Assembly (NCBI GenBank): GCA_963210345.1
Contig: OY723401.1
Span: 35,258,709-35,322,708, forward strand
DNA length: 64,000 nucleotides
From: Inga oerstediana
Lineage: Eukaryota > Streptophyta > Magnoliopsida > Fabales > Fabaceae
Direction: 5' to 3'
The translations under genes were made by a program, and so were the position numbers. The notes under the pieces are model-generated. The model was not told the DNA's origin and made no database searches. It worked only from the letters and a program-made list of their open reading frames with translations. This document shows, one piece after another, positions 22,599 through 35,713 of the stretch. Positions within the stretch are counted from its first letter, which is position 1. Each line of letters starts with the position of its first letter.

Positions 22599-25418
22599 CG
22601 TAACCCCCTTCCTCATCCAAGGTTGAGATTAAGTTCATAAATAAATGATTATGTGGAATTAGAGACCATAAGATAATTTGGGACTTATTTAAAATTAAAC
22701 TTTCCCAAGACCAAGTTTACAAAAACTTTTCAAAAGACTGCTCAACACGTTCTCATATTCACATTTTGAACATACAAAAGGCCTGTACAAATTGATTCCA
22801 TTCATAAATATTAGAGTACGATGCAAATTTCCAACATACTCGGGTTCCAATAATCAATAAAGGGTTTACAGGGCACAATTACCCATAATCAGTTTCCCAT
22901 TCTAGGGTATTACACAATTTCTATTCTATGATCCAAAATATTATGTACAAATATCTAGAATGATAACCAAAAACCAAAATAAACTCCTATCCCAGAGCTC
23001 TAACAGCCCTTTGTCACCTACTTCTCTTTAGAACCACGAGCCCTGTCTGAAATTTGTTTGGAAGAGTAAGATTCTAAGGAATCCCCATAGTAACAAATCA
23101 CTCATAGTATGCATAACCACAAAGCATGTAAGCAAATCACAACACAACACATAGCAACTACAATGGCAGTTACAGTGGCAGGGGCAGTGTGACGTGTGTC
23201 ACCCTTACGTTTGCTCAAGCTAAAGTGCTCACGCTGTATTGCACCACATCATATATTTCACTACAGCTGGGTTTCATATAAAACATTTCACAACATATCA
23301 AAGCTATACTGGCATATTCCCAAAGCAGGAATCCACGATTCCATAACACAGGCTCGGCAATTACAATGACAGATACAACGGTAGGGGTATGTGTGATAAT
23401 CATCACCCCCTACAACTGCTCACACTGAACTGCTCCCGCTATAATGCCCTACGGTAGATAACACATTCACAAGATCACAATGGCCTCATGCCCACAATTT
23501 CGCAACATCAAGTTTTCACACAAAATATTTCATAATAACACAATGATAAGTCATGCATACCAAGCATCATACACAACATGAGAGAAAAGTCACTACCTTG
23601 GTCCTTTCGTGCTTACTCTGGCACTGGTTTCTCACGAGAAGGGCAAATATCAAATCCTATAATTCATGATTAGGGACGAAGCGTTATTCTCTATTTCAAT
23701 ACTTAAATGACTTCATATCACTTAGATTTGGTTATCATTAATGTCCCTTAAGTAGCTACAAACGCCTCTAACAAAAACCCTAAAGGGTTGGAAGAACTAT
23801 CCCAAAGATCCCCTTTAAGACATAAAAGTACAGATTTTTCACTGTTGCACTCGAGTGAAGAAGGCCTCACTTGAGTGGTGAGAAACTTTGCACTCGAGTA
23901 TGAAAGCTCACTAGTGCAAGTGCTTGGCAGAGAGCCACGATAGAAACAAGAAATGCTCACTGCACTCGAGTCATAGAAGCAACACTCGAGTGATAGCTAA
24001 ATGCTCACTCGAGTCCTATAAAATGAGGTGCAAAAAGTGCTCACCCAAGAGCAAAGGAAACTTTCAAAGGAAAAGTACACTCGAGTAGGGACCCTTGTAC
24101 TCGAGTGATGACTCAACACTCGTGAGTATTAATACTCACGAATTAAAATTGGCTGCGAGTGACAACCCGAGACGCGAGTGCATAATGTCAAATACACCTG
24201 TACTAGAGTGAGACAAGGTTCACCTGAGTAAGAACCCATAACAATCGCAAGTGAGACAAGCACTTTTGCTTTTTGTACGGAAGTACAACAAAAAAAATGA
24301 AGGGAAAAGAGAACATGTCATGCTACACTCGATTGAGACCCAAGATCACTCGAGTAAGGCTTATCAGAAGCAAAAAATGTAGCAGAGTTTACAACACTTT
24401 CCAAACATTACCCAAGTGTTTCCAATGATCCCAAATTCTCAACCAAGGCTACCTTCACATAACTTTGCATAAGGAATCCAATGGAAACATCAAATTTACC
24501 AAATTCCTATTCCATTATCATGCTTTGTTTTAGGCTACATCCAACACCAAAATCTCAAAATCACCAAACTTAACATTTTAACCTCAAACCCATTTCTATC
24601 TATTCCAAACATTTACCAAAATACTCATTCCATGACAACAACATGCCATACACCTAATGACCTTAATTTTCAAAATTAGGGCATAAATTCTAGAAATTCC
24701 AAAACTAAATCCAATGGCTATAAAACTTATATAGAAAGATTCATCTTACTTACCTCAACAACTTTCTCAAAGAGGTTCCTTGATTCACCAAACCTTAGAT
24801 ATCCTTGTGTGCTCAAAACACCATCAATGGACAATCTAAGACCATAGAAATGGAGCTCTCAATCCAACGAACAAAATTAAAGGATAGAGTTTTGGCATTT
24901 GAGATCATTAGAAAGGTCAAATAGCTTACCTTAAGCAAAAACACTTCCTCTCTCTTAAGCTTCTATGGCAGCACAAAAATAGAGAGAGAAAATTAGAGAG
25001 AAGATTAAGGAAGAAAATGAAATGATGATTTTTTCCCTTGCCATACCTCTTCAGCTAAAAATGAGGGAAAGAAAGAGAAGGAAATATTAAAATATTGCAT
25101 TTGAATTTCCATACTCTCTCCTTTCATGTAAGCTTGCCACATGTCCTAATTTCAATGGCTTTCATAAAGTAAGTAACTAATTAGTTACTCTAACCACTCT
25201 ATTAGCCATTTAGTCATACATCTCATTTCTTCTTAGTTAGTAATTAATTTCTCCATTAATCACTGACTAATTTACTGACAATTTCCATTCTTCCAATTTT
25301 TCCTTGATTATGGCATATTCACTGAAATTGCCACAAAACACATAATAATTCAATCTTTAATTCACAAATTATTCTCAATAATTATCATTAGCCCTTAATC
25401 AAAATTTGGGCCATTACA
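22599..25418 (+). mobile_element. Solo LTR C, 2.82 kb
   Basis: Starts CGTAACCCCC (TGTAAC with one change) and ends GGGCCATTACA. Flanks CATTG and TATTG match at 4 of 5. It is homologous to solo LTR A. It splits the LINE between IPKIDN (upstream side, minus strand) and FRPISL. No coding sequence. Confidence 0.8.
23845..24360. repeat. ACTCGAGT palindrome array in solo LTR C
   Basis: Repeated CACTCGAGTG, ACTCGAGTAG and TACTCGAGTGA words. Homologous to the array in A at 20170-20760, but with different spacing and number, so the array has diverged since the copies split. Confidence 0.7.
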
Positions 25419-25423
25419 TATTG

Positions 25424-26157
25424 TCTATCTTCGGAATAACCACTGTGTTTGTATTATTAATATCCTTGACCACTAATTCATGATAGAATCACCAACCAAA
25501 TTATAGAACTCCTAATAAAGGACTACTTGGATCCCATCCAGCCCCGGTGTTTTGAAAGCACCCAAATTAAATGTTGCACTTTTAATTTCTTTATTAGTTA
25601 CTTTTGCCTGAATTTGTTCCATATTCAAAACCTCTAACCTTAGGAATTATGATTGCATTCAAACCTCATGATATGAATTGGCATTACTACTGAATAAGTC
25701 CTTGTAATATTCCAATGCTATGTATTTCAATTCACCCGGATCAAAAGCCCAGGTACTATCCTCCTTCTTAAGACCCTTAATTATGTTGTTTCTTCTTCTT
25801 ATTAAAGCTGAAGTATGAAAAAAAATTGGTATTTTTATCTCCCCACTTTAGCTAGTGGCATCTAGATTTTTGGTACCACATCAATTCCTCTTGAGAAATA
25901 ACCTTATTATATTCTTTCCATAGTTCCTTTTCCATCTGAACTAAAAATTGACTATCCCGCCTTCCCCTTGCTCTTTCTACACTTACTATCCTTCTTATAA
26001 GCTTCTTTTTCATCTCACTAAGATTACCCACTTTGTTTCTATTCCAAACTTCAACAGCCTGAGTAAAATTATTAATCTTGTTATTCCACTGTTCCTTAAT
26101 CCAATAATGCCTGACAACCTTATCAAAACTTTCCTCAATAAACCAAGCCGTTGACAC
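25424..26157 (-). pseudogene. LINE endonuclease-RT linker and RT start relic
   Basis: The minus strand from 26157 reads WFIEESFDKVVRHYW and AVEVWNRNKVGNLSEMKKKL, the helical linker between endonuclease and reverse transcriptase in plant L1 elements. Further on it reads SATFNLGAFKTPGLDGI and ends near IPKIDN at the solo LTR C junction. The piece is moderately preserved and has at least one frame change near 25850. Confidence 0.8.
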
Positions 26158-26169
26158 CTAAAGGGAGGT

Positions 26170-26900
26170 TCAGTTCAGTGATAAGGCAAATCCGAAGAAG
26201 CCCTAAGAAGAATTGGTTTATGATCAGACCTAAATTAATTTACATGATGAACTTTAGTGAGTTGATAGACACGGTTCCATTAAGAATTGATGAAAAGCCC
26301 AATCAATTCTTTCTTTAAGTAGACCCCATTCCCACGTGAATATCTCTCCCACAATATCAGTCTCAATAAGCTATAATTTCATAATGCATTCTCCAAGTTA
26401 TCGCATGGAACTAATATTTGGGCTAGCTCCTCCTTTTTTATCCTCCCTAGATAAGCAGGCATTAAAATCACCTAAAATCAGCCATGGCTCACTGATAGTA
26501 CTACTTAGATTAATCAGGTCATTCCATAGATTTTGTCAAAGAATTCTGTTTGGCTCGGCATAAACATAAGACAAGAGGAAACTTTCAGTTTCATTGGCTA
26601 ATACTACACATAAATCTAACAACTAGGTAGATGAGAATAAATAATGAATGGAGACTTCCTCTGAATTCCATAAAATCCGAATCCCCCCAACATACCCAGT
26701 AGCCTTCAATCTGAGCCAAGTATTAAAACCAAGTCTCTTCTAATAATAGAATCAGCCTTCTTTCCACTAACACAGGTTTCACAAAGAATGAGGGCCTTGA
26801 CATTTTTCCTATGCATGACATCTCGAATTCTACAAAGGAAATATTTGGAGGTAGCGCCCCTACAATTCTAGAATAGAAAATTCATAATTAACAAAAAAAT
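26170..26900 (-). pseudogene. LINE apurinic endonuclease domain relic
   Basis: Minus-strand fragments read FWNCRGATSKYF, LILCET, then in another frame NLWNDLINLSSTISEPWLIL and GDFNACLSREDKKG. WNCRGA, the ET pair and GDFNA are the conserved start, second and late motifs of L1-type endonucleases. Several stops and shifts interrupt it. Confidence 0.82.
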
Positions 26901-27076
26901 GAAAAAGAAAAGATGGACCTGCAACACAGCCATTATTGGCCTAAGTCTATGGTAATAGCCTCTCCTTGCATGACTCCATGTATTACTACACTAGTGTCAT
27001 CGCATACATCTGTGGAAACATTTTACTCCTTTGATTCATCATCAACACCTTGCAAGATACTGGGGTCAGGTGGTTG

Positions 27077-28628
27077 TCAGGGATCAGCTCCGTTCCTTCC
27101 TACTTCCTTTATTTGGTTAAACTCATTTAATTGACATAAGTTCAGTAGCCCACTATCAGACATAGACCCAAAAACAACCTGATGGGTACGACCTACTTGT
27201 TTCCTTTTAAATAAAGAAGAAATTTTTAGCCTTGTTAATATATTACTCTTTTTGTGGTCCACCATATTTTTTCCTATGTTGATAACTCCACGTGGTCCAA
27301 GCCCATTATGGACCAAAACGCCTTTTGCCAACTCACTCTTATCTTTAGACTTTTCTTTCTTACCCTCTCTCTTCGTTCTGGATATTAATGATGTCATACC
27401 CTCTGCCTACTTTATTACATCTTTAAACCTACTAGTCTTCTTTATTTCAAAATTTGATTTCCTCATGTTAGCAGCCTATGACCTCGGTATCCTTTCCTTG
27501 CCTAGAGAAGGATCCATTACCTCCTTTATCCTCTATTGCGTAGCATGTACCTTTTTGGTGTTAGAGATTTCGTTGTTCTTAGAAGAAATGACCGGCTTCG
27601 TCATCTGCAGTATCTGGAATCACGAGCTAGAAGAAAATCCTGCTTCTTTCTCTATCGAATGGGTAAGATTAGATATTTTGGGTACTTATTTTCTATCTGA
27701 TTTGGCTTTTAATGGGCGCTGCCTTGAAGTTGATTTGACTTTCATCTACACTCTATACTAGTCTTCCACAGATACACCTGGCATGCTCAATAATAGTTGT
27801 CTGCCATCATTTTCTTTTTGATCGATTGTCGGTATTATATTTTCTGGTGGGGTAGCTTCCATCTCTAATGGGTGTTTTTGCTGGTTCAGATGGCAGTTTT
27901 CTCTTATATGACCATATAATCGACACTTAAAACAAATAACATCAAGCCCTTCATATTCAATTGTATAGATACGATTCTGGAGTGAGAATATTGACTGAAG
28001 ATGCTTGTTGAGGTCAATTTCCATACTAACTCTGGTAAACTTCCCCCTCTCAATGATATGCATGCTATTTTCCTACTGAGCCAAAGTATTAATGTATACT
28101 TTTAAAGCTTTCCCAATCATATTTCCAATTTCAAGCATACACTCCTATGTACACATGTGTAAAGGAAGGGTAGGCACTCTAATACAAACTACAACCTTCT
28201 TAACTTTGTTGCAATATGGATTAAAGTTTGGACTCTACCTCTGAACGGCAAGATAATGCCTTTGGATTAGTCACAGTCCACTAAAAAGATGTTTCATACA
28301 CAGGGGCTATTCCATTGATCTAAATACAAAGTAATTATTCGGTAAATCGAAAAGTTCAAAATTATCAGACTTCAGCATCCATCTAACTCTATTATTCATC
28401 ATTCTGAGATTGGTTTTTTTTTGCTCAGTAGTGTCAATATCAATCAATCTTTCCATGGCCAACATAGTTCTTTAAGACTCTCATCAGGTACATTCAAACA
28501 TGTAACGAGTCTAGCAGATTACTCTACTCCTCCGTTATTGACAAAGCAATTTCTATCTCTTCTTGTAGCCACTCCTTCATCTGTTCCTCAAAGCTCTTGT
28601 CAAAAGCCTTTTCTGGCTCCCCCCAATA
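27077..28628 (-). pseudogene. LINE ORF1 (DUF4283-like and CCHC knuckle) relic
   Basis: On the minus strand, 28580-28070 encodes fragments such as NYFVFRSME, HYLAVQR and VVVCIRVPTLPLHMCT, typical of the DUF4283 nucleic-acid-binding region of plant LINE ORF1. The open frame from 28063 continues with RGKFTRVSMEIDLNKHLQ and the zinc knuckle CFKCRLYGHIRENC (C-X2-C-X4-H-X4-C). A lysine-rich spacer follows (27397-27077). Stops lie between the parts. The N-terminal end is on the other side of solo LTR E. Confidence 0.85.
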
Positions 28629-31135
28629 TGTAATACCCCATTTTTATTCACCAATATGCCTTGTAAACATTTATGGCATTTAATGAAATTCAAGAAGCAA
28701 GTAAATTTTCATTTTCATGAGAATTGGGCTAAAAGTAAGACATAAAGCTAATTTTTGGTTTTTCCAAAAAGCCAATTATTTAAGCCCAAAGATTGAAGAA
28801 ATAAAGAGCATAATATTTGGCCCAATATTAAAGGTTAAATTCGGCCATGACGAGAAGAAAAGGAAGAAGGCCCAAATTAAATCCAAAAATGTAAGGGTAA
28901 AATTGTTATTTTCCAATAAAGCACAAAATTAATTGTTTTCCCAATTAATTGAAGCTAATTTTGGTTAATTAAGGAAAATAAAGGGGAAAATGTATACTTA
29001 GAGATAAATATGCAATTTTGGAGCATTCTTGGCCAAGTTAAATCAAGTTTGAGAAGTCAAAAGAAAATATGTACTTGATTAATTAATTATAAGAGAAAAT
29101 TATGAAATTCAAGAAGCAATTTTTATTTCCCTTTTCTCTTGGTAATTTCGGTCATAAAGGGAAATATTGGAGAAAAATAAATGCTTGGAAGCTAGCTATG
29201 CCATGTGTCATCATCTTGAACCAAGTAAAAAGATGCAGAAGCAAAAGGTAAATCACATGGTAAATTGGCAATAAACTATATTATTTCACAAGAGGTTTTT
29301 TTAAAACATCATCATCTCCTTCCATTAGCTCTCATTTTCATCCAATAAGAGAAAATAGAGAGAGAAAGTGAGTTTGAAGAAAGTGAGAGCCAAGAGAGTT
29401 CAAGAAGGAAAAATTCAAAGTAAGGTTGTGAAATTCTTGTGTTTAAGCCTTCTAATTCATGTAGAACCTCTTGTAATCTCTTCTTCATCATTAAAATCAT
29501 GTTTGGCAAGCAAAATTTCAAGAGAAGAGAGAGAGAGAGAGAAGGGTGATGCCTAGAGAGATAAAGTTGAAGAATCAAGAGATAATATCAAGAACTTTGA
29601 TCCTCCTGGTTAATACTCCCTCTGGTCCTTATTATAAGGCATCACCTAACAAGTGTATTTAGTCCTTTTTATAAGGCACTTGCTTGTTTCCAAAGAGCAT
29701 TAAATATTTTTTCCATGCATGCCAATAATTAATAAGGGTAGTAGGTAAAAGTGATAATTAATATGATATTAAAGTTTAGTGGAATTAGTAGGGCCAATAT
29801 TGGTAATTACTTAAATTTTAGGACAAATTTAATTACTTTAACTATTTTTATTAGTTTGTGAGAATTGTTAATTGGTGCCTTATAATAAAGATCAGAGGAA
29901 GTGTGTTGTTGTTGTGGTTGTTTTAGTGGATTTTGTAAATTTGGGATGATGAAATCCTAAAGGGTTATACTGCCCAAATTTTTACAAATCATGTTCAAAT
30001 GGTATTTAAATGATAATCATATGATTAGGAGTGAAAATGAAAGAGCTTTAAGGGCTAAATCAGGAAAACCAAACCTTCCCTTTTCTTTATGCATGTTTCG
30101 CCCAGTAGCTAAAATGGGTGTTGGGCTTAGAGTTTTACAGTTTTGATGATTCTATTGTGTTTAGAATGAAAAATTGTGTAGGGTATATGTTAACTGTAAA
30201 GTGTGAAAAGCATTAGAATGTGAAATGTCAAAAATACCCTTAAAACCCTAAGTTAGGGGCTGTAAGGGCATTTTCATCATTTGGGACTGAATTTTCCCAA
30301 TCTGAGGCCAAAAATGGGTTCTACACGTGAAATTGTGTAGGATTAGCTTGGGTCATAATTTTTGGAAAAGTACAGTTGGACCGGGTATAAAAGGACTTGG
30401 ACAAGGTCCCCAGGGGTATTTTAGTCATTTTACAGTTTTAAGCTAAGATAACCAACAAAATGTGTTTAGAATAACACTTGAATGAGTAAAATCTCATTTC
30501 TTATAAATTTAGAATTTTAAGACCGGACAGTCGTGCCCAAGCGGGATCAAAATTAAGGACCAGTTGAGTGTCAAAAGGGAGTTTAAAGTAGCAACTCTAT
30601 CTTTTATAAACTATATGAATGTTTATATGCTTTATGTATGCCATCTTCTATAATATGAACAATGTATTGTCGAGTAGGGCTTTGTCCAAGGAGGCACATT
30701 TACCTAGTTATGAGCAGGAGCCCAACCGAGGTTTATGGATTAGTAGGGGAGTAGCCCTGACACATGTGCACATGTCGTATTGTTTGTGTTATTATTATAT
30801 TACATTACATGATATATAGCATATTTATCTGTCGCATTTTATATGACTAATTAAATGTTACTACTGAGATTCGTTTGAATCTCACTCTTTTTCAAATTTA
30901 AAAATATTCCAGCAGAAGGTAGTGGTTTGAAGGGCAAAAACATCAACACTAGTGATTGAGGGTCCAAGTAAAGATTAGGAGCTTATGTTGGTTATGCTAG
31001 TGTTGGTTAATTTTTAAGGATTTTGTAAATATTTTTCAAACCCTATAGGAATGTCCTGTATTGTAATACAAGTACTAATATCAATATGTATATGCTATTC
31101 CTGTTTGCCCACTAAACGATGCGTTATTCACTCTG
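28629..31135 (+). mobile_element. Solo LTR E, about 2.5 kb, in LINE ORF1
   Basis: Starts TGTAATACCCC. CCAATA is found at 28623-28628 and 31136-31141, a likely target duplication. The right terminus has lost the usual TTACA end, so its last bases are uncertain. Body features parallel solo LTR D: GAGATTCGTTTGAATCTCACTC near 30867 and repeated AATTGTGTAGG segments. No coding sequence. LINE ORF1 resumes after 31141. Confidence 0.7.
29616..29901. mobile_element. Stowaway-type MITE inside solo LTR E
   Basis: Ends CTCCCTCTGGTCCTTATTAT and the complement of ATAATAAAGATCAGAGGAAG, matching the Stowaway (Tc1/mariner) terminus. It is preceded by TA; the right flank is TG, a mutated TA. 286 bp, non-coding. 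Confidence 0.8.
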
Positions 31136-31141
31136 CCAATA

Positions 31142-31547
31142 TAAAAATGTTAAGGAGTTTGACACAATAACTTCTCCTTGTACGAGATTGGCCTTCGATC
31201 GGACATGCTTATATTTTGATTCAGTTAGGGCTGTTTTGTCCGTTTACCTGCCTCATTTGCCTCCTCCATGGATATATCATTTTGGTTCCTCATCTTCTCA
31301 TCACCATTCTGTCCATGCGTTTATGTCTCCAACGTATACAACTTCTTGATATTTCTTCCCAAGAGATCATTTTCTTCCTTGGACGCTTCCTATCCTTCCT
31401 CAGGGATGCCATGGGTGATCAATTGAACCGTGTGCACACTGTTTTTGCCACTCCTTCTCTCACTAACTTTCTCACTCATATTTTTTCCTTATTTAATATA
31501 ATTCATTAATGTTTCTTCTGGCCCAAAAAATAATAATAGTACTATAA
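31142..31547 (-). pseudogene. LINE 5' end, ORF1 N-terminal relic
   Basis: Minus-strand fragments include NGDEKMRNQND, SMEEANEAGKRTKQP and RPISYKEKLL; xxSYKEKL is the usual lead-in to the LINE ORF1 domain. The boundary near 31547 is set where the sequence becomes alignable with the GMC duplicate at 49583 onward and with the possible target duplication. Confidence 0.6.
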
Positions 31548-31649
31548 GTTCTTTGAGACTCTTTACAACAGGTCAGTGTTATACCATCTCACTACTATAT
31601 AACATCATTTGTCTTGTAACAACTTAAAAAATCTTTCTTATAATTTTAA
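31548..31649 (+). pseudogene. GMC pseudogene segment between the two large insertions
   Basis: Aligns with 49583-49680: GAGACT..TA.AA.CAGGTCA.TGTT...C.ATCTCACTA.....AACAT and then TTGTAA. It therefore continues the sequence cut at 5740. Its own function (exon or intron) is unclear, and stops are present in the expected frame. Confidence 0.65.
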
Positions 31650-33465
31650 GGGAAAATCCCTTTAAAATACCTTATAAACTTCAAAAACCCACTTCAAAAA
31701 CCCCAAAAGGTCATGAGAATAGGGAAAAGGACAAATAGAGAAGAAGTGTGAATAAGGAATTTTGAAGTTTGGTACTCTTACAAAACTACCTCTAAAAAAC
31801 GAATAGGCTACCCCCTTGTCGGCTGGCCACCGGAGTTCCTCCAACTGCTAATGATCGATGCTAGACCTCTAGCGGTGTTTGCCATTTTTCTTACTACAAG
31901 CACACAGTCACAAGTAATAGTGTAGTGTTAAAAATAATGTCGTTGCATAAGGACTATGATAAAAGTAAGCAAATTAATCTAGCTATATTCTTAACTAAGT
32001 TGAATAAAATCATTTAAAATTGATCAAGTTGAATAAGGGTTTTTTATCAAAACAGTAGAGTAAACCAATGGGAATTAGAGAATTGTTTCTAACCTCAAGA
32101 GGTTTAAGGCTTAGAATTACTTCTTCCCCATTGTATTTCATGGAATTATGCAATCATTCACATGTATTGATTAAATGATAAGTCTATATGCTAGTTAAAA
32201 GTTCTTAAATCATCAAAAAGCTTTTCTCAAGTCAAGATTGATTTTTAATCTTCATTAAAGAATTTAATCTTATGTTTATAATTAATAAAAACTATTTTTC
32301 ATAACAATCCTTCATTAGACTATGTTGGTTGTTAGATATATCTCTATTCTAATAGCAAATCATCTATTTAATCCATAAACTTCAAGTCAAGTATGATTTT
32401 TCTTAATTTTTATAATCAAAATACCTCTTTTAAGCATCATCCAATTGAACTAATCTAATCTTCTGGTAATCAAGTACAAGATAGAGTTAAACATAAAGAA
32501 AAATCAGCATATAATCTCATTAAATAATAAAAGTAAGATAATATAGTAGTTCCAATACATACAATGGGTGAAAGTAATCCTAAATGAAAGTTTTAGCTAC
32601 TCATAATCTATACAAACCATAAACTAAACTTTATAAGAGTTCATATCAAAAAATGAAGAAGAAAAGGGAGACAAACAAAATAAACCAAAGATTTCCGATC
32701 TAAATCTCTTTAAAACTTTAGCTCAAGGCTTTAAGGTCTCTAAAGCTCTCTTTTTCTGAGCTCCCTTAGTAGAAAATGGCCTTCTAAAAGTCAAAATATG
32801 AGCTATTAGAGTTGGCTTTAAGTTTTAACTTCGTTTCCTTCTTAAGTTTTCTAAAACGCACATCATTTTTTGGGCACTCACCATCGCTTCACTGTGGCGA
32901 GCTTCAACAAAGTTGCATCGAACTTGAGATAGAGAGGTCACTTAGTTTTCCCATGGTTTAGCTGGGCCGAATCCATGGCAAGTGCATGGATAATCTCTTT
33001 CCTCTTTCATTTTATTCTTGCATTATTTTCCTTCTTTCCTAAGCTTTTCATGATTTTCTCAAGCTTTAACATATGATCACCATCCTCTTATATGAAAGAG
33101 GATTTTATAAGCTATTTAAAACTCTTTAATTAACCAAAACTATTCAGATATAGCTCAAAAATGTCTAAGGTTTGAAGTTTGAACATTGTTTTATCAAATC
33201 ACATTTTCCTTTATGTATGTCTATTTTATACACAAATTGATTCTGAAAACAAATAAAAAGTATGGAAAAAAGTGTTGAAATGTATGAATTTCTAGATATT
33301 AATAAGTGGCCAGCACCCATGTTGTAACGCCCTGCTATAATTATATCTGAAATATGTGATTAAAGTGAAATAGAGACCAATAATGAACAAAACTTATTCT
33401 TAAACCCATCTACCAGACAGGGTTTTTCACAAATACTTTTTGAATACAATTAACCTGGTCTCATA

Positions 33466-35307
33466 TTTTAGAGCAAGCGTTTCACCCAAGAGGGGGGGTG
33501 AATTTGGTGATACTAAAAATTTCGTTACAAATATAAAATTTTACAGTGAAATTAAAATAGTAAGGAGTAAGGAGAAATATCACCGAAGTGTACACCAGGA
33601 GTTATACTGGTTCGGTCACAACCACTTTGATCTACGTCCAGTCCTCAGAGCATCTCTGAGAGTTTCACTATAACTTCCAAGATTCAGTGGGTTTCTTGGC
33701 ACCTCAGTACAAGCAAGTTCCTTCACTTGGACACTCGCTCCCCCTTACAAGTTGTAATCCAATCCCAACTCAAGGTTCCACAACCTTAAGTTATCTCATT
33801 AACAAATATTGAGTTTGAATGAAATATCTCCCTCATAGAGTGAATATGAATCACTGAAGCATAGAAATACAATTACAACGTAAAACAGAGTAATGACCTT
33901 GATGATACGTTTGTGTGTGTTCTTGTTATTTTTCTCTGTTTGGATCTTCCCATATATATAGATATGTTGGTGAAGACCGTTGGAACATTTTCCTTTCGTC
34001 CGTTGGAGAGTGCGCAGCCACTATTGACTTTTCAAGTTTTTGAAAAATATCCGTTGGCGGTAGGTGGCATTTGAACTTCTCATTTGACTTTCCTTACTTG
34101 ATATGATTTCTTCATTGTTCATCTGTAAATAAGCTAAGAATACTAATACAATGAAAGGTTAATCATATAGGAAGCAAAATAATGAGCGTTGGAATGATTT
34201 CTGAATTTCTGGGTTTGCTTACTCGGATAGCTACTCGAGTATCCCTTGAAGTTTACTCGAGTACTTACTCGAGTATCATCGGGAAAACTGTGATAAATAT
34301 CAAGTCAACACACAGGTATAAGATTACTCGGATAGTGCATGGAATAAACTAAATCTCAAACCTTTGGAAATAGTTGTTTACTCGGGTACCTACTCGAGTA
34401 ATGCATTCATGACTTCATAGGTTACTCGGGTACTAACTCGAGTAAACCTTCAAATACACCTCTAGTTACTCGATGCTTTACTCCAGTAATGTTGGCAGGA
34501 TTTCAAGGCCGAGAGCACTTCAAGTTTAATTACCTTGTTACTCGAGTACATACTCGAGTAAACTTACTTTTTGAACATCACTTACTCGGGTAATGACTTG
34601 AAGTTTTCCTTCAAACATAACACTGCATACTCGAGTACATACTCGAGTAATCCACTTAGAATAAAACATTAAATACTTGCATACTAGAGTAATGACTCGA
34701 GGAAAATGAGATAAAATTAGATCAAGTTATTTGAGTACTATCTTCAGGCTTTTGCTTACCTCAGTGAGTTACTCGAGTAGCTACTCAAGTAACATTGGCA
34801 GTAGTACAAAATGCCGAGAGCAACACATTTTCTGAAACAGAGTAACTCGAGTACATACTCGAGTATCATTAGCAGGCCGAGAGCAACTTTGAAAACTTTT
34901 ACATGGTTACTCGAGTACCTACTCGAGTAACATTGGCAGGCCGAGAGCAACTCCAAGTATTTTACCTGGTTACTCGAGTGGCTACTCGAGTAACATTGGC
35001 AGGCCGAGAGCAACATGAAAACATTTACACTATTACTCGAGTACTTACTCGAGTAACATTGGCAGGTTACTGGAAGGTGCCTCTGGTTACTTCAAGTTTT
35101 GTCTCATTACTCGAGTAACTACTCGAGTAATACCTTAGAAAAATTGCTTCTGATCAAGTTTCTCAGCTTTTTCTCTTGGCCTTTCTTCATCACTCCAATG
35201 CTTACTTCAAATAATGCTTTTCCCTGTTATTGCTTTGTTCAAACTTATTTATTACGCAATTCCTTTTCATACCATTCTTTGTTATCATCAAAATATGAGA
35301 TCTAACA
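33466..35307 (-). repeat. Sirevirus 3' LTR (1842 bp)
   Basis: On the + strand it runs from TTTTAGAGCAAGCG (first bases mutated from TGTTAG) to ATCTAACA, and on the minus strand begins TGTTAGATCTCA. Near-identical to 43329-45156, with a 14-bp deletion in the latter near 44408 and scattered substitutions. Confidence 0.95.
34190..35135. repeat. Palindrome array TACTCGAGTA in the 3' LTR
   Basis: A series of paired TACTCGAGTA words about 4-8 bases apart, several followed by ACATTGGCAGGCCGAGAGCA. The unit recurs at about 60-75 bp over 34780-35065. Each pair can fold as an inverted repeat. The same array is in the other LTR at 44085-44985. Several short open frames here (with VTRVPTRVTLAGRE-like peptides) arise from it and are not genes. 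Confidence 0.85.
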
Positions 35308-35320
35308 TTCTCCCCCTTTT
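35308..35320 (-). promoter_or_regulatory. Sirevirus polypurine tract next to the 3' LTR
   Basis: The minus strand reads AAAAAGGGGGAGAA directly before TGTTAGATC. This is the plus-strand primer site for reverse transcription and has the Sirevirus form. Confidence 0.85.
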
Positions 35321-35693
35321 TGATGATGATAAAACTTGGTGATTTTGAACAAGATCATTGAAGTTAAGTTCTCAACTAAATACTTCTTGAATTCAATGAT
35401 AATTTTGAAAACCTTGTTAAGTTTAGATTCAAAATATTTTTAAAGTCATTACTTACACCTTGCATACACAACACGCTCATTAGTCCCACAACGTATCATA
35501 ATTTAAAAGCTTAAATAGACATGAAATGAAATCATAACTTGCATTAAACTTAAACTGCATTACAAGATGAAAAGCTCAAAAGACTTAAAAACTTAAACAC
35601 AGCCTAAAGCTTTAAAAAAAATTCCCTAAAGCCCATATACACCCATATACCCAAAATAAACACAGACACTTCCACAAAATCACTTCAAGTTCT

Positions 35694-35707
35694 TCTCCCC
35701 CTTTTTG
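35694..35707 (-). promoter_or_regulatory. Second, upstream polypurine tract
   Basis: The minus strand again reads AAAAAGGGGGAGAA, about 390 bp before the first tract and just after the end of the env-like ORF. Repeated tracts are described for Sireviruses. The 370 bases between the two tracts are non-coding. Confidence 0.7.
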
Positions 35708-35713
35708 TCTTCA

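Larger units (their letters stand above)
5741..31547 (-). mobile_element. L1-type LINE, full-length but dead, split by nested insertions
   Basis: Read on the minus strand, the pieces follow the order of a plant L1 element: ORF1 start (31547-31142), ORF1 with DUF4283-like region and CCHC zinc knuckle (28628-27077), endonuclease (26900-26170), reverse transcriptase (26157-25424, 22593-21853), C-terminal RT/connection (13862-12600), RNase H (6440-5980), 3' UTR and poly(A) (T run at 5741-5748 and 5909-5915). Removing the insertions leaves about 6.3 kb, a normal L1 length. Flanks at 5726-5740 (ATTCTTGAGACTTTG) and about 31548-31564 (GTTCTTTGAGACTCTTT) look like the imperfect target duplication. 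Many stops and frameshifts show it is inactive. Confidence 0.85.

Noticed and set aside
27252..27761. 169-codon open frame on the + strand
   Set aside because: It is antisense to LINE ORF1 and has no recognisable motif.
28717..28932. Lysine-rich 71-codon frame in solo LTR E
   Set aside because: Homologous LTRs do not preserve it, and composition follows the A-rich strand.
34190..35135. Regular palindromic repeats that might suggest a CRISPR-like array
   Set aside because: Spacers are themselves repeated, unit length varies, and the array lies symmetrically in both LTRs of a plant retrotransposon.
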